Assembly: GCA_947503175.1 (NCBI GenBank)
Contig: CANNCO010000001.1
Span: 1,054,001-1,118,000, forward strand
Source: an uncultured Paracoccaceae bacterium
GTDB taxonomy: Bacteria > Pseudomonadota > Alphaproteobacteria > Rhodobacterales > Rhodobacteraceae
Direction: 5' to 3'
Length of the DNA stretch: 64,000 bases
The position numbers and the translations under genes were made by a program. Of the stretch, positions 26,729 to 35,169 are shown piece after piece. The notes beneath the pieces were generated by a model. It searched no databases. It was not told the origin of the DNA and saw only the letters and a list, made by a program, of their open reading frames with translations. Each line of letters opens with the position of its first letter. Position 1 is the stretch's first letter.

Positions 26729-27726
26729 ACGCCTTTGTGGCGCTGTCGAACTTTGTTCTGATCCCGGCGATATCCTATGGCAGCCAGCTGGCGCTGGGCG
26801 CGCTTGGGGTGACGCTGATCTATGGCATCCTGCGATTCTCGAACTTCGCCCATGGCGACACGATGGCCTTTGGCGCGATGGCGACGATCCTGTGTACATG
26901 GGCGTTGCAGGCCGCCGGCGTCAGCCTTGGCCCCCTGCCCACCGCCCTTCTGGCGCTGCCCGTGGGAATTGCGGCGACGGCGCTTTTGCTTCTTGGCACC
27001 GACAAGCTGGTCTACCAGTTCTATCGGCGGCAACGTGCGAAACCGGTGATCCTTGTCATCGTGTCCATGGGCGTCATGTTCGTGATGAACGGCATCGTCC
27101 GGTTCATCATCGGCGTGGACGATCAACGCTTTGCCGATGGCGAGCGGTTCGTCATTTCGGCCCGGACGTTTCGAGAAATGACGGGGCTGAGCGAGGGTCT
27201 GGCCCTGCGGACATCGACCGTCATCACCGTCGTGACCGCCGTGATCGTCGTGGCGGCGCTGTTCTGGTTCCTGAACAAGACCCGGACGGGCAAGTCAATG
27301 CGGGCGTTTTCTGATAACGAGGATCTGGCCCTTCTATCAGGCATCAACCCCGATAGGGTCGTGATGATCACATGGATTATCGTCGCGGGTCTGGCGACGA
27401 TTGCGGGCACGCTTTACGGACTTGATAAGTCGTTCAAGCCTTTCACCTATTTCCAGCTTCTCCTGCCGATCTTCGCCGCCGCCATCGTGGGCGGTCTGGG
27501 CAGTCCGGTGGGCGCGATTGCGGGCGGGTTCGTCATCGCGTTTTCCGAGGTCACGATCACCTATGCCTTCAAGAAGGTGCTGGGATACCTCTTGCCCGAG
27601 AGCCTTGAGCCGGACGGCCTCGTCCAGCTTCTGTCCACCGATTACAAGTTCGCGGTCTCCTTCGCGATCCTGATCATCGTTCTGTTGTTCCGACCTACGG
27701 GGCTTTTCCGGGGGAAAGCGGTATGA
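26713..27726 (+). CDS. livH: Branched-chain amino acid ABC transporter permease LivH
   Basis: This 337-residue inner-membrane permease has about eight hydrophobic segments. Diagnostic LivH blocks are GALGVTLIYGILRFSNFAHGD and AAAIVGGLGSPVGAIAGGF, the latter near the coupling loop. The start ATG 26713 lies within the end of the preceding frame. It pairs with LivM to form the channel. The end overlaps livM by four bases. Confidence 0.95.
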   Translation: MVDFLNAFVALSNFVLIPAISYGSQLALGALGVTLIYGILRFSNFAHGDTMAFGAMATILCTWALQAAGVSLGPLPTALLALPVGIAATALLLLGTDKLVYQFYRRQRAKPVILVIVSMGVMFVMNGIVRFIIGVDDQRFADGERFVISARTFREMTGLSEGLALRTSTVITVVTAVIVVAALFWFLNKTRTGKSMRAFSDNEDLALLSGINPDRVVMITWIIVAGLATIAGTLYGLDKSFKPFTYFQLLLPIFAAAIVGGLGSPVGAIAGGFVIAFSEVTITYAFKKVLGYLLPESLEPDGLVQLLSTDYKFAVSFAILIIVLLFRPTGLFRGKAV

Positions 27727-29033
27727 GCGCGCCTGTCAAAAACACCCTTATGTTCCTGTTCGTCTTCGGGCTGATCGTCCATACCGGCTTTTCGTCAAGC
27801 TGGAACGTGGCGCTGGCCATCGTGAATATGGGGCTGATCAGCGCGATCATGGCGCTGGGCGTAAACATGCAATGGGGCTATGCGGGCCTCTTCAACGTGG
27901 GTGTCATGGGGTTCGTGGCGCTGGGCGGGCTTGGCGCCGTGCTGGTATCGATGCCGCCGGTGGGCGAAGCGTGGGCCGCAGGCGGTATCCGAGTGCTTCT
28001 GGGCCTTGTGATGGGCGCCGCCACCATCGTGGGGTCGATCCTGTTCTGGTCGCGGATGCCCGCCGGGAACATGCGCACGCTGGGGATCATGGCGATCCTT
28101 GTCGTGGGCTTCTTCCTGTTCCGCTGGGTGTTTGACGGCGGCGTACAGGCGGTCGAGGCGGTCAATCCAGCCTCCACCGGCTATCTGGGCGGGCTGGGCC
28201 TGCCGGTGGTCCTGTCATGGCCCGTGGGCGGCGCATTGGCTGCGGGCGCGGCCTGGATCGTGGGCAAGACCGCGCTTGGCCTGCGGTCGGACTATCTGGC
28301 GATTGCGACGCTGGGCATTGCCGAGATCATCATCGCGATCCTGAAGAACGAGGACTGGATGTCGCGCGGCGTTAAGAACGTGATCGGCATTCCGCGCCCT
28401 GCCGTCGTACCCTACGAGATCGACCTTCAGAACGACCCGGCCTTCGTCGAACGGATGACGGGATGGGGGTTCGACCCGGTGACCGCATCCTCGATCACGG
28501 TGAAGCTGCTTTATGGCGGGTTGTTCCTCGCCGTCCTTCTGATCCTGTTGTGGATGGCGCAGGCGGCGCTGAACTCGCCATGGGGCCGGATGATGCGGGC
28601 CATTCGCGACAACGAGGTCTCGGCCGAGGCGATGGGCAAGGATGTGACGGGTCGGCATTTGCAGATCTTTATTCTGGGCTCGGCGATCTGTGGTCTGGCC
28701 GGTGCGATGATGACGACGCTGGACGGGCAGTTGACGCCCGGCACCTATCAGCCCTTGCGCTTTACCTTCCTGATCTGGGTGATGGTGATCGTCGGCGGGT
28801 CCGGGAACAATTTCGGTGCGGTGCTGGGCGGGTTCCTGATCTGGTACTTGTGGGTACAGGTGGAACCGGCCGGGCTGTGGCTTATGGATACGATTACCGC
28901 GGGGATGGCCGATGGCACGTGGCTCAAGGTGCATCTTCAGGATGCGGCGGCGCATATGCGCCTTCTGACGATGGGTGTGATCCTGCTTCTGGTTCTGCGG
29001 TTCAGCCCCCGCGGCCTGATACCCGAGCGGTGA
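27723..29033 (+). CDS. livM: Branched-chain amino acid ABC transporter permease LivM
   Basis: This 436-residue permease has about 10 hydrophobic segments. It carries the LivM signatures MQWGYAGLFNVGVMGFVALGG, LRSDYLAIATLGIAEI, WGRMMRAIRDNEVSAEAMGKD and SICGLAGAM-like AICGLAGAMM. It is longer than many LivM because of an extra hydrophobic hairpin near residues 95-140. It ends the rightward liv operon and its last 32 bases overlap the end of the convergent Hint-like gene. Confidence 0.95.
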   Translation: MSAPVKNTLMFLFVFGLIVHTGFSSSWNVALAIVNMGLISAIMALGVNMQWGYAGLFNVGVMGFVALGGLGAVLVSMPPVGEAWAAGGIRVLLGLVMGAATIVGSILFWSRMPAGNMRTLGIMAILVVGFFLFRWVFDGGVQAVEAVNPASTGYLGGLGLPVVLSWPVGGALAAGAAWIVGKTALGLRSDYLAIATLGIAEIIIAILKNEDWMSRGVKNVIGIPRPAVVPYEIDLQNDPAFVERMTGWGFDPVTASSITVKLLYGGLFLAVLLILLWMAQAALNSPWGRMMRAIRDNEVSAEAMGKDVTGRHLQIFILGSAICGLAGAMMTTLDGQLTPGTYQPLRFTFLIWVMVIVGGSGNNFGAVLGGFLIWYLWVQVEPAGLWLMDTITAGMADGTWLKVHLQDAAAHMRLLTMGVILLLVLRFSPRGLIPER

Positions 29034-29664
29034 CCGGAAGCCCGCGGTCAAGGTCGCGGGTGGCAATCGCGGCCTCACGCGCGTCGAGCACCGGCAGGTC
29101 GCGCTGATATCCGGCCTCGAGCGAGACCGGCGACAGGCATGGCAGCGACCGGTGCAGATCGGCCCTGGCCGATGGCGGCAGGGCGGAGAGCGTCGCGGCG
29201 GTCATCGGGAACCCCTCGACCAGCAGACCCCCTGCCCGGATCAGCGTGAACTCGCGGAAGAGCAGCAGGATAGCTGGGGATGCGGCGCGCCGGACATGGA
29301 CGCCCGGCAGATGGCTCAGGTCCCCTGCCCGCACCAGCGCCGCGCTCGATCCGGTGAGACGCGAAAGGACCGGACGATCGAGGCGCAGATGCTGATCGGG
29401 TACCAGCGTGACCGATCGGTCTGGCCCCGCATCGCCCAGTGCATAAGCCTCGATCAAAAGCGTCTCGGGTGCCGTCACCTGCGCGATACCCGAAACGGGT
29501 GCGATGCGGCCGTCGGCCAAGCGGAACTGCATTCCCGGCGTGATCCGGTCGGCGCGACAGGTGCCGCTGCAAACCGTTTCGACGCCGGTGGCCGCGGCAA
29601 GCCCCGGAAGCCCCCGCCCGGGGCCCGACTGGCCGGTATCGCCGTGATCCAGAACAATCGGCAC
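29002..29664 (-). CDS. Divergent Hint-fold domain protein
   Basis: This 220-residue protein starts with GTG at 29664, preceded by an AGGCGGA-like ribosome binding site. I place it with the Hint (hedgehog/intein) proteins of Rhodobacteraceae by the pattern CSGTCRADRITPGMQF, VTLVPDQHLRL, VRAGDL and the strand ILLLFREFTLIRAGGLLVEGF, which parallel the clearer homologue at 30014-31210. Similarity is weak. No signal peptide or nearby extein-like repeat is visible. The C-terminus overlaps livM in the opposite direction. Function is unknown. Confidence 0.6.
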   Translation of the reverse strand: MPIVLDHGDTGQSGPGRGLPGLAAATGVETVCSGTCRADRITPGMQFRLADGRIAPVSGIAQVTAPETLLIEAYALGDAGPDRSVTLVPDQHLRLDRPVLSRLTGSSAALVRAGDLSHLPGVHVRRAASPAILLLFREFTLIRAGGLLVEGFPMTAATLSALPPSARADLHRSLPCLSPVSLEAGYQRDLPVLDAREAAIATRDLDRGLPVTARVSGRGG

Positions 29665-30013
29665 GCAATGTCCGCCTTTGCTACTTCCGGTTGATCTATC
29701 GCATGCAGGTATTCAGACCAGATTTACGTAACGGCGCGAAATGTGGCAGCTTTGATTTAACTTGGATCTGCCTAAAGCTTCGGCGGTCGTGCCGGTTGCC
29801 GGCGCCTGAGCACAGGGGCCAAGAGCAGCGACTGGACCGAAAACCAATGGGTCCGCCCACGGGAAGCAACAAGGTGCCCCCCGGAGCGGCGAAGGCGGGG
29901 GTGATGATGGGTGGCGCGGCCGGTGCGGGTGGTTCCCGTCACACCGTTGTGCAACTCTCGCGCGTGGAAGCGTTCAGATGCGCAGGCCGGCCACCGGTGA
30001 CGACAAGCCGAAC
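29665..30013. other. Region between the two Hint-like genes, nothing recognised
   Basis: About 350 bases. The left third is AT-rich (GATTTACGTAACG, TTTGATTTAAC) and may hold the promoter of the leftward gene at 29664. The remainder is GC-rich with open frames on both strands, none with a ribosome binding site or family resemblance. No RNA gene was seen. Confidence 0.5.
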
Positions 30014-31210
30014 CTATCGGGAGGCCGGATGGGTTTCGGCATTGAGTTCCGGGAAAATCTCAAGAACTTCCGCCCGCCGGGCCACATCGCCGCTTTGACG
30101 CAGCATCTCGCCGGGATGGAAGGCTTCGGTCCAGACCCCGTTGGCCTCGATCATCTCGTGCTGGTCGAAGAGCAGGTGCACATAGGTGACGCCCAGTGCG
30201 TCGACTTCGAACACGCCGCGCGACCCCAGAAGGCTGCGCGCGCTGACAAGCCGGTCTTCCGCCGGGATCTCCTCGATCGGAGCGTCCCTGCCGACCATCA
30301 GCCGGTGGTTCGGCGCAAGCGCCAGATCGGCCTCTGGCAGCCCGTGGCCCAACGCACCCTTGCGGATGACGATCGGGCGGAGCTGCGGGCGGTCGCGCAG
30401 CGTCGACCAGTCCAGATCGACCCGGGCGATCCAGCGGATCTTTTGCAGGCCGTTGTTGCGGGTCATCACCTCGTCGCCGACCTGAAGCGTTTCGGCGGGG
30501 CGCAGCCCGTCGGCGGTGGTCACCGCCATCCGGCCCACCGAGTTCCTGGGCTCCGGCATCCGTGGTTGCACCGGTAGAGGGGTGCGCGAAGCGACACGGC
30601 GCGGGGCAACGGCGGTTTTCGCGCCAAAGGCCGGACGCAGAATCCGGGCCGTGGGCGGCGCGATGGTCGGCGCATCCGCCGTGTCCGACAGCGTCACCCG
30701 GTGAATGTCGCCCTCAAAGAACGGGGCCACGCCCCCTTCGGCGGCGCCAAAGGTCAGCGATGTGCCGCCGGTCGCCCCGATGCTGGCCCGAAGCGGCACC
30801 GGCGCGACGAACGCATGATCGGGATTGCCGGGTTCTTTCCGGAGCCGGTCGCAATTGACCACGGAGAAGCGCCCGCCCTCGCCCATCATCCAGGAGATCG
30901 TGATCTGGACACGCTCGCCCGCGCTGACCAGCCCGTCGCGCGACGACAGGCGCAGCGGCATTCCCGATCTGTCGGTGCCGCACAGGCGGATCGCGCCGGA
31001 TTGCCCCATGGCAATCGTGAACCCGCTGGCATCCCGCCCCGGCACGCCGTGGCTGAGGATCGTTGCGCGATGCATCGCCGTCGGCGTGACGACCAGTTCC
31101 AGCGCCCCGATGCGCAAGGCACGCTCTGCTTCGGGTACAGCCTCGGCGAAAAGGCTTCGTCCGTCGAATTTGGCCTCGTCGCCGAATTCCCAAGCCGCAA
31201 ATCTTGGCAT
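30014..31210 (-). CDS. Hint domain-containing protein with N-terminal LamG-like part
   Basis: This 398-residue protein starts at ATG 31210. Residues about 30-185 look like a concanavalin/LamG-type beta sandwich (ALRIGALELVVTPTAMHR, ERVQITISWMMGEGGRFSV, FFEGDIHRVTLSD). A proline/arginine linker follows, then a Hint module at about 227-385: TADGLRPAETLQVGDEVMT, RNNGLQKIRWI, DLALAPNHRLMV and VTYVHLLFDQHEMIEANGVW. The catalytic cysteine that usually starts the Hint module is replaced (NSVGRMAVTTADG), so self-splicing is unlikely. Such proteins are common and uncharacterised in this family of bacteria. Confidence 0.82.
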   Translation of the reverse strand: MPRFAAWEFGDEAKFDGRSLFAEAVPEAERALRIGALELVVTPTAMHRATILSHGVPGRDASGFTIAMGQSGAIRLCGTDRSGMPLRLSSRDGLVSAGERVQITISWMMGEGGRFSVVNCDRLRKEPGNPDHAFVAPVPLRASIGATGGTSLTFGAAEGGVAPFFEGDIHRVTLSDTADAPTIAPPTARILRPAFGAKTAVAPRRVASRTPLPVQPRMPEPRNSVGRMAVTTADGLRPAETLQVGDEVMTRNNGLQKIRWIARVDLDWSTLRDRPQLRPIVIRKGALGHGLPEADLALAPNHRLMVGRDAPIEEIPAEDRLVSARSLLGSRGVFEVDALGVTYVHLLFDQHEMIEANGVWTEAFHPGEMLRQSGDVARRAEVLEIFPELNAETHPASR

Positions 31211-31775
31211 GCGTATGCCCCCGTTTAACTGCGCCGCCCGGCAGAGCCGGGCTGGCGCATACTCGTTACTGTCGGACGTGACCGCCCGTTACTCGCAGTG
31301 AGCGAGACCGACGCGGGGCGAGAGACATCGCCATCGCCCGCTGCGCCGGTCTTGTCGGGCACCAGACTCTCCCCCACGAAGAGACTGCTGCCCGAAACGA
31401 CCCCGGACCCAGTTGCCGGGATCACCCCCACAAGACGCAGCGTAAGGAACAGAGCCGTGACACGGAACGAAAAAAGGCAGGAATGTGTTCCGAACCGGGC
31501 GGGAGGATGGCACGAAAGACGGTTCGAGACGGGCTGGAGTTGCTGATCCGGGCGATTATTGTCGCGATTTTGTCAACGGTAGCATTTGAATAATCTCACT
31601 GTTCACAAAATCGACGTCATCCGAAGCCCCTCCGGAAAATCATTTGGTCCCGATGGCTGTTTGCGGCGGCGCGGCCGCTCTGGCGGTGCCGTTTCGGCCT
31701 TAGCGACAGTCACGGGTCAAATCTGGGGCTGCACCATGCTTTCGAACAGTGACGCGCCCGGAGTGATTCGAATGG
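31211..31775. other. Long intergenic region, no gene recognised
   Basis: This 565-base region lies between the Hint gene start and the modC end. The left part has GCCCGG-CAGAG-CCGGGC (about 31237-31253), a small hairpin in the Hint gene leader. Around 31560-31640 the DNA is AT-rich (TTTTGTCAACGGTAGCATTTGAATAATC) and could hold a leftward promoter. Short frames such as 31298-31546 (rightward) show no ribosome binding site or family resemblance. I see no repeat shared with other parts of the window. Confidence 0.5.
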
Positions 31776-32810
31776 TTAACGGAGATGGGCGGAGAGAATC
31801 GACAGCCACAGGCGGTCTCCGGTGCCCGGCAGATGGGTTGCGAGCGGGCTTCCGGGATCGAGGCGCTGGCTGATCCGCTGGCCCGCGATCTCCAGCACCA
31901 GATCGGGGCCGGAGGGACGCGGCGCTACGGAAATCACCGTCGCCGGTAGGACCGCCAGCGCCCCGCTTGGCCCCGGCGCGTCGCGGGACAGAAGCACGCC
32001 GCCCGCAGGCAGCGAGATACCCCGCGCATCGCCCGCCCGGCCCTGCCCCGGCAGCACAAGCTGCACCCCGCCAAGATCGAGCGTCACCTGGCCCGCATGG
32101 GCCGTTCCAGTCACAGAAACCGACAGGCGCGCCGGCGGAACGCCCCATCCCGCAACGGACCCGCCCGCCACGTTCAGCACCCGGTCGGCCAGTTGCGTGA
32201 CCTCGGACATGGAATGGGTGACGTAGAGCACCGGAATGCCCGACCCGGACACGGCCCGCGCGAGATAGGGCAGAACCTGCGCCTTCGATGCATCGTCCAA
32301 CCCCGAGACAGGTTCGTCCATGAACAGGATGTCCGGCCCCGACGCCAGGGCGCGGGCGACAGCGACGCGCCGCGCCTCGCCGCCCGAAAGCGTCGTGGGG
32401 TGGCGGTGCAGAAGCGGCTCCAGCCCCAATGCGTCCGTGATCCCGTGAATCGCGGCAGGCGCGATGCCCCGGCGGTTCGCGCCATAGGCGATGTTATCGG
32501 CCACGTTCATGTGCCGGAACAGACGCCCTTCCTGAAAGACCATGCCGACACGCCGCGCTTCGGGCCGCAGCCCCCGGCGGCCTTCGCACCAGACCCTGTC
32601 GGCAAAGCGCACGGTGCCGCTGGCGCGGGGTTCGAGCCCGGCCAGCATCATCAGAAGCGTGGTCTTGCCGGACCCGGAGGGGCCCATGATCGCGGTCACA
32701 CCCTCCAGGGGAATGGCGCCCGCCATGGCGTATTCGTCCCCGGCCCGCGCCATTTTCAGGTCGAAGCTCAACTCAGCCAAGGGGGCGCACCCCCCTGCCA
32801 TTGAGCACAT
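31776..32810 (-). CDS. modC: Molybdate ABC transporter ATP-binding protein
   Basis: This is an ABC ATPase of up to 344 residues that energises molybdate import. Walker A is GPSGSGKTT (near residue 45 of the longest form), Q-loop VFQEGRLFRHMNV, signature LSGGEARRVAVARAL and Walker B ILFMDEPVSGLD. The C-terminal 120 residues form a mop-like molybdate-binding domain. The start is uncertain: ATG 32810 or 32801 lie inside modB without a ribosome binding site, while TTG at 32780 has GGGGGG about nine bases upstream and fits the usual N-terminus better. Last gene of modABC. Confidence 0.92.
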   Translation of the reverse strand: MCSMAGGCAPLAELSFDLKMARAGDEYAMAGAIPLEGVTAIMGPSGSGKTTLLMMLAGLEPRASGTVRFADRVWCEGRRGLRPEARRVGMVFQEGRLFRHMNVADNIAYGANRRGIAPAAIHGITDALGLEPLLHRHPTTLSGGEARRVAVARALASGPDILFMDEPVSGLDDASKAQVLPYLARAVSGSGIPVLYVTHSMSEVTQLADRVLNVAGGSVAGWGVPPARLSVSVTGTAHAGQVTLDLGGVQLVLPGQGRAGDARGISLPAGGVLLSRDAPGPSGALAVLPATVISVAPRPSGPDLVLEIAGQRISQRLDPGSPLATHLPGTGDRLWLSILSAHLR

Positions 32811-33444
32811 AGACCGCTAGCAGGACGATGAACGAGAACACCAAAAGCCCCGCCGACAGGACGTGGGCGGTGCTGTAGTCGAGCGTCTCCACGGCGGTGA
32901 ATATCTCGATCGCGATGACGCGGGTTTCGCCGGGGATGTTGCCGCCGACCATGAGGACCACGCCGAACTCGCCCATCGTATGTGCGAAGCTCAGGACCGC
33001 CGCCGTCAGGACGCCCCGCCGGGCCAGCGGAAGGGCAATGGTGCGGAACGCGTCCCACCCCGATGCGCCCAGCGTGCGCGCGGCCTGAAGCGCGCCGTGG
33101 CCGAGGCTGGAAAAGGCGGTTTGCATCGGCTGCACCGCGAAGGGCAGCGAGTAGAGGCAGGAGGCAATCACCAGACCGGTGAAGTTGAAGGTCAGCGTCT
33201 CGCCCGTGAGGTTCAGCCAGAACGCGCCGATCGGCGCTGAGGGCGAGAGCAGGATCAGAAGGTAGAAGCCGAGAACCGTCGGCGGCAGGACAAGGGGAAG
33301 CGTCGTGACCGCCTCGATCACCGGGCGCAGGGGCGAACGGGTCGTGGCCAGCCACCATGCCAGCGGCATCCCGAGGACCAGAAGGATCAGGGTCGTAAGG
33401 CCCGCCAGTTGCAGGGTCAGCCAGATCGCGGGCCAGATGGTCAT
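32773..33444 (-). CDS. modB: Molybdate ABC transporter permease
   Basis: This 223-residue permease has five to six hydrophobic segments. Typical blocks are LVLPPTVLGFYLLILL near residue 50 and the EAA coupling loop ARTLGASGWDAFRTIALPLARRGVL near 141. LPFAVQPMQTAFSS is also characteristic. It forms the membrane channel with a second copy of itself. The start overlaps the modA stop by four bases. Confidence 0.94.
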   Translation of the reverse strand: MTIWPAIWLTLQLAGLTTLILLVLGMPLAWWLATTRSPLRPVIEAVTTLPLVLPPTVLGFYLLILLSPSAPIGAFWLNLTGETLTFNFTGLVIASCLYSLPFAVQPMQTAFSSLGHGALQAARTLGASGWDAFRTIALPLARRGVLTAAVLSFAHTMGEFGVVLMVGGNIPGETRVIAIEIFTAVETLDYSTAHVLSAGLLVFSFIVLLAVYVLNGRGVRPLG

Positions 33445-34175
33445 TCCGGCACCTCGTAGCCTGCGGCGGCGATCAGAGCGCGGGCCTCGGCGCTGGCGAG
33501 ATAGGCATAGAACCCTTCGGCGGCTGCGTTGCCTTCGGCGCGGGTCAGAATGACCGCGTCCTGCTGTACGGGGTCGTGGCGGCCCGCCATAGGCGTCACG
33601 GTGATGTCTTCGCCCAGATTGGGAACCTGGGAAAGAGCCAGAAAAGCCAGATCGGCATTGCCGGTGAAAAAGATGCTGGCGACCTGCCCGACGCTATCGC
33701 CAAAGACCGGGTCGATGCGGGTTTCATCGACCTCCAGATCCGCGAGCGCTTGCTTTGCAGCGAGGCCATAGGGCGCGACCGCCGGGTCGGCCATGGCGAT
33801 GCGTTGGTCGTACAGGTCATCGGGAAGCGAAACCGCGCTGCGCGACACCAGCACAAGCTGGCCCAGCGCGTAGGAGCGTCTGTCCGATGTCAGCCCCCGC
33901 GCCTCAAGCTCGGCGGGACGGGCCACATCCGCGGCAAGGAACAGATCGAACGGCGCGCCGGTTACGATCTGCGCGAAAAGCCTGCCGGTCGAGCCATGGG
34001 CAAGGCGGATGTCATAGTCGCTTTCTGCCTCGAACGCCGCTTCGAGCGCCCGCGCGGTCGTCAGGAAATTCGCGGCAACCGCCACGGTCGCATCCGCCGC
34101 TTGCGCGGGTCCAGCGACCAGTGCGGCGCCGGTGAGAAGCTTCAGATATGTCGCGATGCGCCGCATGGGCGGCAT
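33441..34175 (-). CDS. modA: Molybdate-binding periplasmic protein
   Basis: This 244-residue binding protein has a signal peptide (RRIATYLKLLTGAALVAGPAQA). Its mature start DATVAVAANFLTTARAL matches the oxyanion-binding N-terminus of ModA, and HGSTGRLFAQI, GAPFDLFLAADV and GNADLAFLALSQV are further family blocks. The start is set at ATG 34175 (PPMRRIAT) because CAGGGG stands about eight bases upstream; an ATG nine codons earlier lacks one. A 16-base palindrome lies just upstream. First gene of the modABC operon. Confidence 0.92.
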   Translation of the reverse strand: MPPMRRIATYLKLLTGAALVAGPAQAADATVAVAANFLTTARALEAAFEAESDYDIRLAHGSTGRLFAQIVTGAPFDLFLAADVARPAELEARGLTSDRRSYALGQLVLVSRSAVSLPDDLYDQRIAMADPAVAPYGLAAKQALADLEVDETRIDPVFGDSVGQVASIFFTGNADLAFLALSQVPNLGEDITVTPMAGRHDPVQQDAVILTRAEGNAAAEGFYAYLASAEARALIAAAGYEVPE

Positions 34176-34187
34176 ATGACCCCTGCC

Positions 34188-34203
34188 CTTGCATATTTGC
34201 AAG
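34188..34203. promoter_or_regulatory. Palindrome upstream of modA, possible operator
   Basis: CTTGCA-TATT-TGCAAG is a perfect inverted repeat 13 bases before the chosen modA start, in the leader between modA and the Usp gene. It does not match the ModE consensus that I know (TATATA-type half sites), so the regulator is open. Confidence 0.4.
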
Positions 34204-34224
34204 CACAGGTGGGGTTTACCGGCT

Positions 34225-34746
34225 CTAACGCACCGTCAGGACACTGCATTCGGCGTTCTGGACGACCTTGCTGGACACGCTTCCCATCACCAGGCGGCGC
34301 ATACGGCCAAGACCACGGCGTCCGACGACAATCAGATCGGCACCGATGTCTTCGGCGGCGTCCAGAATGCCATCGCCATAATCACCGTCACGGACCATGG
34401 TCTTGACGTTCTTCGCCCCCGCCTCCTTGGCCGTGCTGGAGGACGTCCGCAGCACGTAGTCACCGATCTCCGCCACCGCGCGGGCCCGGTCGGCCTCGGG
34501 GTGGCTGAGGTATTCGACCATCGAAGGCGGCATGTTCAGACTGTCCGGCATGACCCGCTGCGCCGTTTCCGAGATGATGTGTTCCACCTCCGCCATGCGC
34601 TCCAGCTCCTCTGCCGGTCCACCATGCATCAGAACGTGGACGATGGTCAGATCCCACCCAAGTTTGGCCGACAGTTCCGCGCCGAAATCGAGCGCCTTGC
34701 GGCCGTTATCCGATCCGTCCTGCGCCACGAGAATCATTTGTGCCAT
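34225..34746 (-). CDS. Universal stress protein (UspA domain)
   Basis: This 173-residue cytoplasmic protein has a single Usp fold. MILVAQDGSDNGRKALDFG is the first strand and loop, and VGRRGLGRMRRLVMGSVSSKVV carries the ATP-binding pattern G-2x-G-9x-G-S. A 25-residue insertion around HVLMHGGPAEELERMAEV is longer than usual. The start is ATG 34746 (MAQMIL) with AGAGGGG six bases upstream. It lies upstream of modA in the same direction. A second Usp is at 50358. Confidence 0.9.
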   Translation of the reverse strand: MAQMILVAQDGSDNGRKALDFGAELSAKLGWDLTIVHVLMHGGPAEELERMAEVEHIISETAQRVMPDSLNMPPSMVEYLSHPEADRARAVAEIGDYVLRTSSSTAKEAGAKNVKTMVRDGDYGDGILDAAEDIGADLIVVGRRGLGRMRRLVMGSVSSKVVQNAECSVLTVR

Positions 34747-34857
34747 GATCATCCCCTCTGAACATCCGCACCCCACTCTAGTTGAGGTCGGAGCGGGCGT
34801 TTTGACGGACGTCAATTGGGTGGGTTGTCGGGGTCCGGGTGGTCTTGTTTGTTGTGT

Positions 34858-34896
34858 AGAGGGAGGCCGCGGCTTGCCTGCGTGAGGCGACGTTGG
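34858..34896. repeat. Direct repeat of tRNA-Leu 3' flank, copy A
   Basis: This 39-base segment (AGAGGGAGGCCGCGGCTTGC... ending GACGTTGG) repeats 34973-35011 with seven differences. Copy B ends with the CCA-encoding bases of the tRNA-Leu gene, so copy A marks a second, 115-base-shifted CCA end without a recognisable tRNA body. Confidence 0.65.
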
Positions 34897-34972
34897 ATTG
34901 CCGGAAGAAAGGGACGGGGCACTGCCAGCTCTCATCGTTTCTTCGAAACGACTGCCGCTCGGTTCCCTGAAG

Positions 34973-35011
34973 AGAGGGAGGCCGTCGTTTCCCTGCGTGA
35001 AGCGACGTTGG
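34973..35011. repeat. Direct repeat of tRNA-Leu 3' flank, copy B (overlaps CCA end)
   Basis: This is the 39-base partner of 34858-34896. It includes the last three tRNA bases and the 36 bases following on the minus strand. Within it GTCGTTTC and GAAGCGAC can pair (one G-T) and could act as a hairpin after the tRNA. Confidence 0.65.
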
Positions 35012-35094
35012 TGCCCGAGGAGAGACTCGAACTCTCACGATGTTGCCATCGGGGGATTTTGAATCCCCTGCGTCTACCATTCCGCCACTCGGGC
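35009..35094 (-). tRNA. tRNA-Leu (anticodon CAA)
   Basis: This is an 86-base gene read leftwards with encoded CCA. Acceptor stem GCCCGAG pairs with CTCGGGC, followed by discriminator A. The anticodon stem GGGGA/TCCCC encloses TTCAAAA, so the anticodon is CAA and decodes UUG. The long variable arm CGATGGCAACATCG is typical of leucine tRNAs, and the T-arm is GAGAG-TTCGAGT-CTCTC. The upstream gene-free region holds its promoter. Confidence 0.97.
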
Positions 35095-35169
35095 GACACC
35101 GGAGGCTGGAATAGCGCGGTGCGCGGTCGGGTCCAAGAGGAAATCGGGGGAAACGGCGATAATCGCCGC

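Noticed and set aside
29691-30098. Rightward 135-codon frame between the Hint-like genes
   Set aside because: Overlaps the end of the well-supported leftward Hint gene, arginine/glycine-rich shadow-type composition, no ribosome binding site.
31298-31546. Rightward 82-codon frame in the long gap before modC
   Set aside because: Low-complexity threonine/arginine/proline composition, no ribosome binding site and no recognisable motif.
34937-34951. CGTTTC-TTC-GAAACG hairpin as terminator of tRNA-Leu
   Set aside because: Short stem and no T-run on the minus strand; kept only as part of the duplicated flank.
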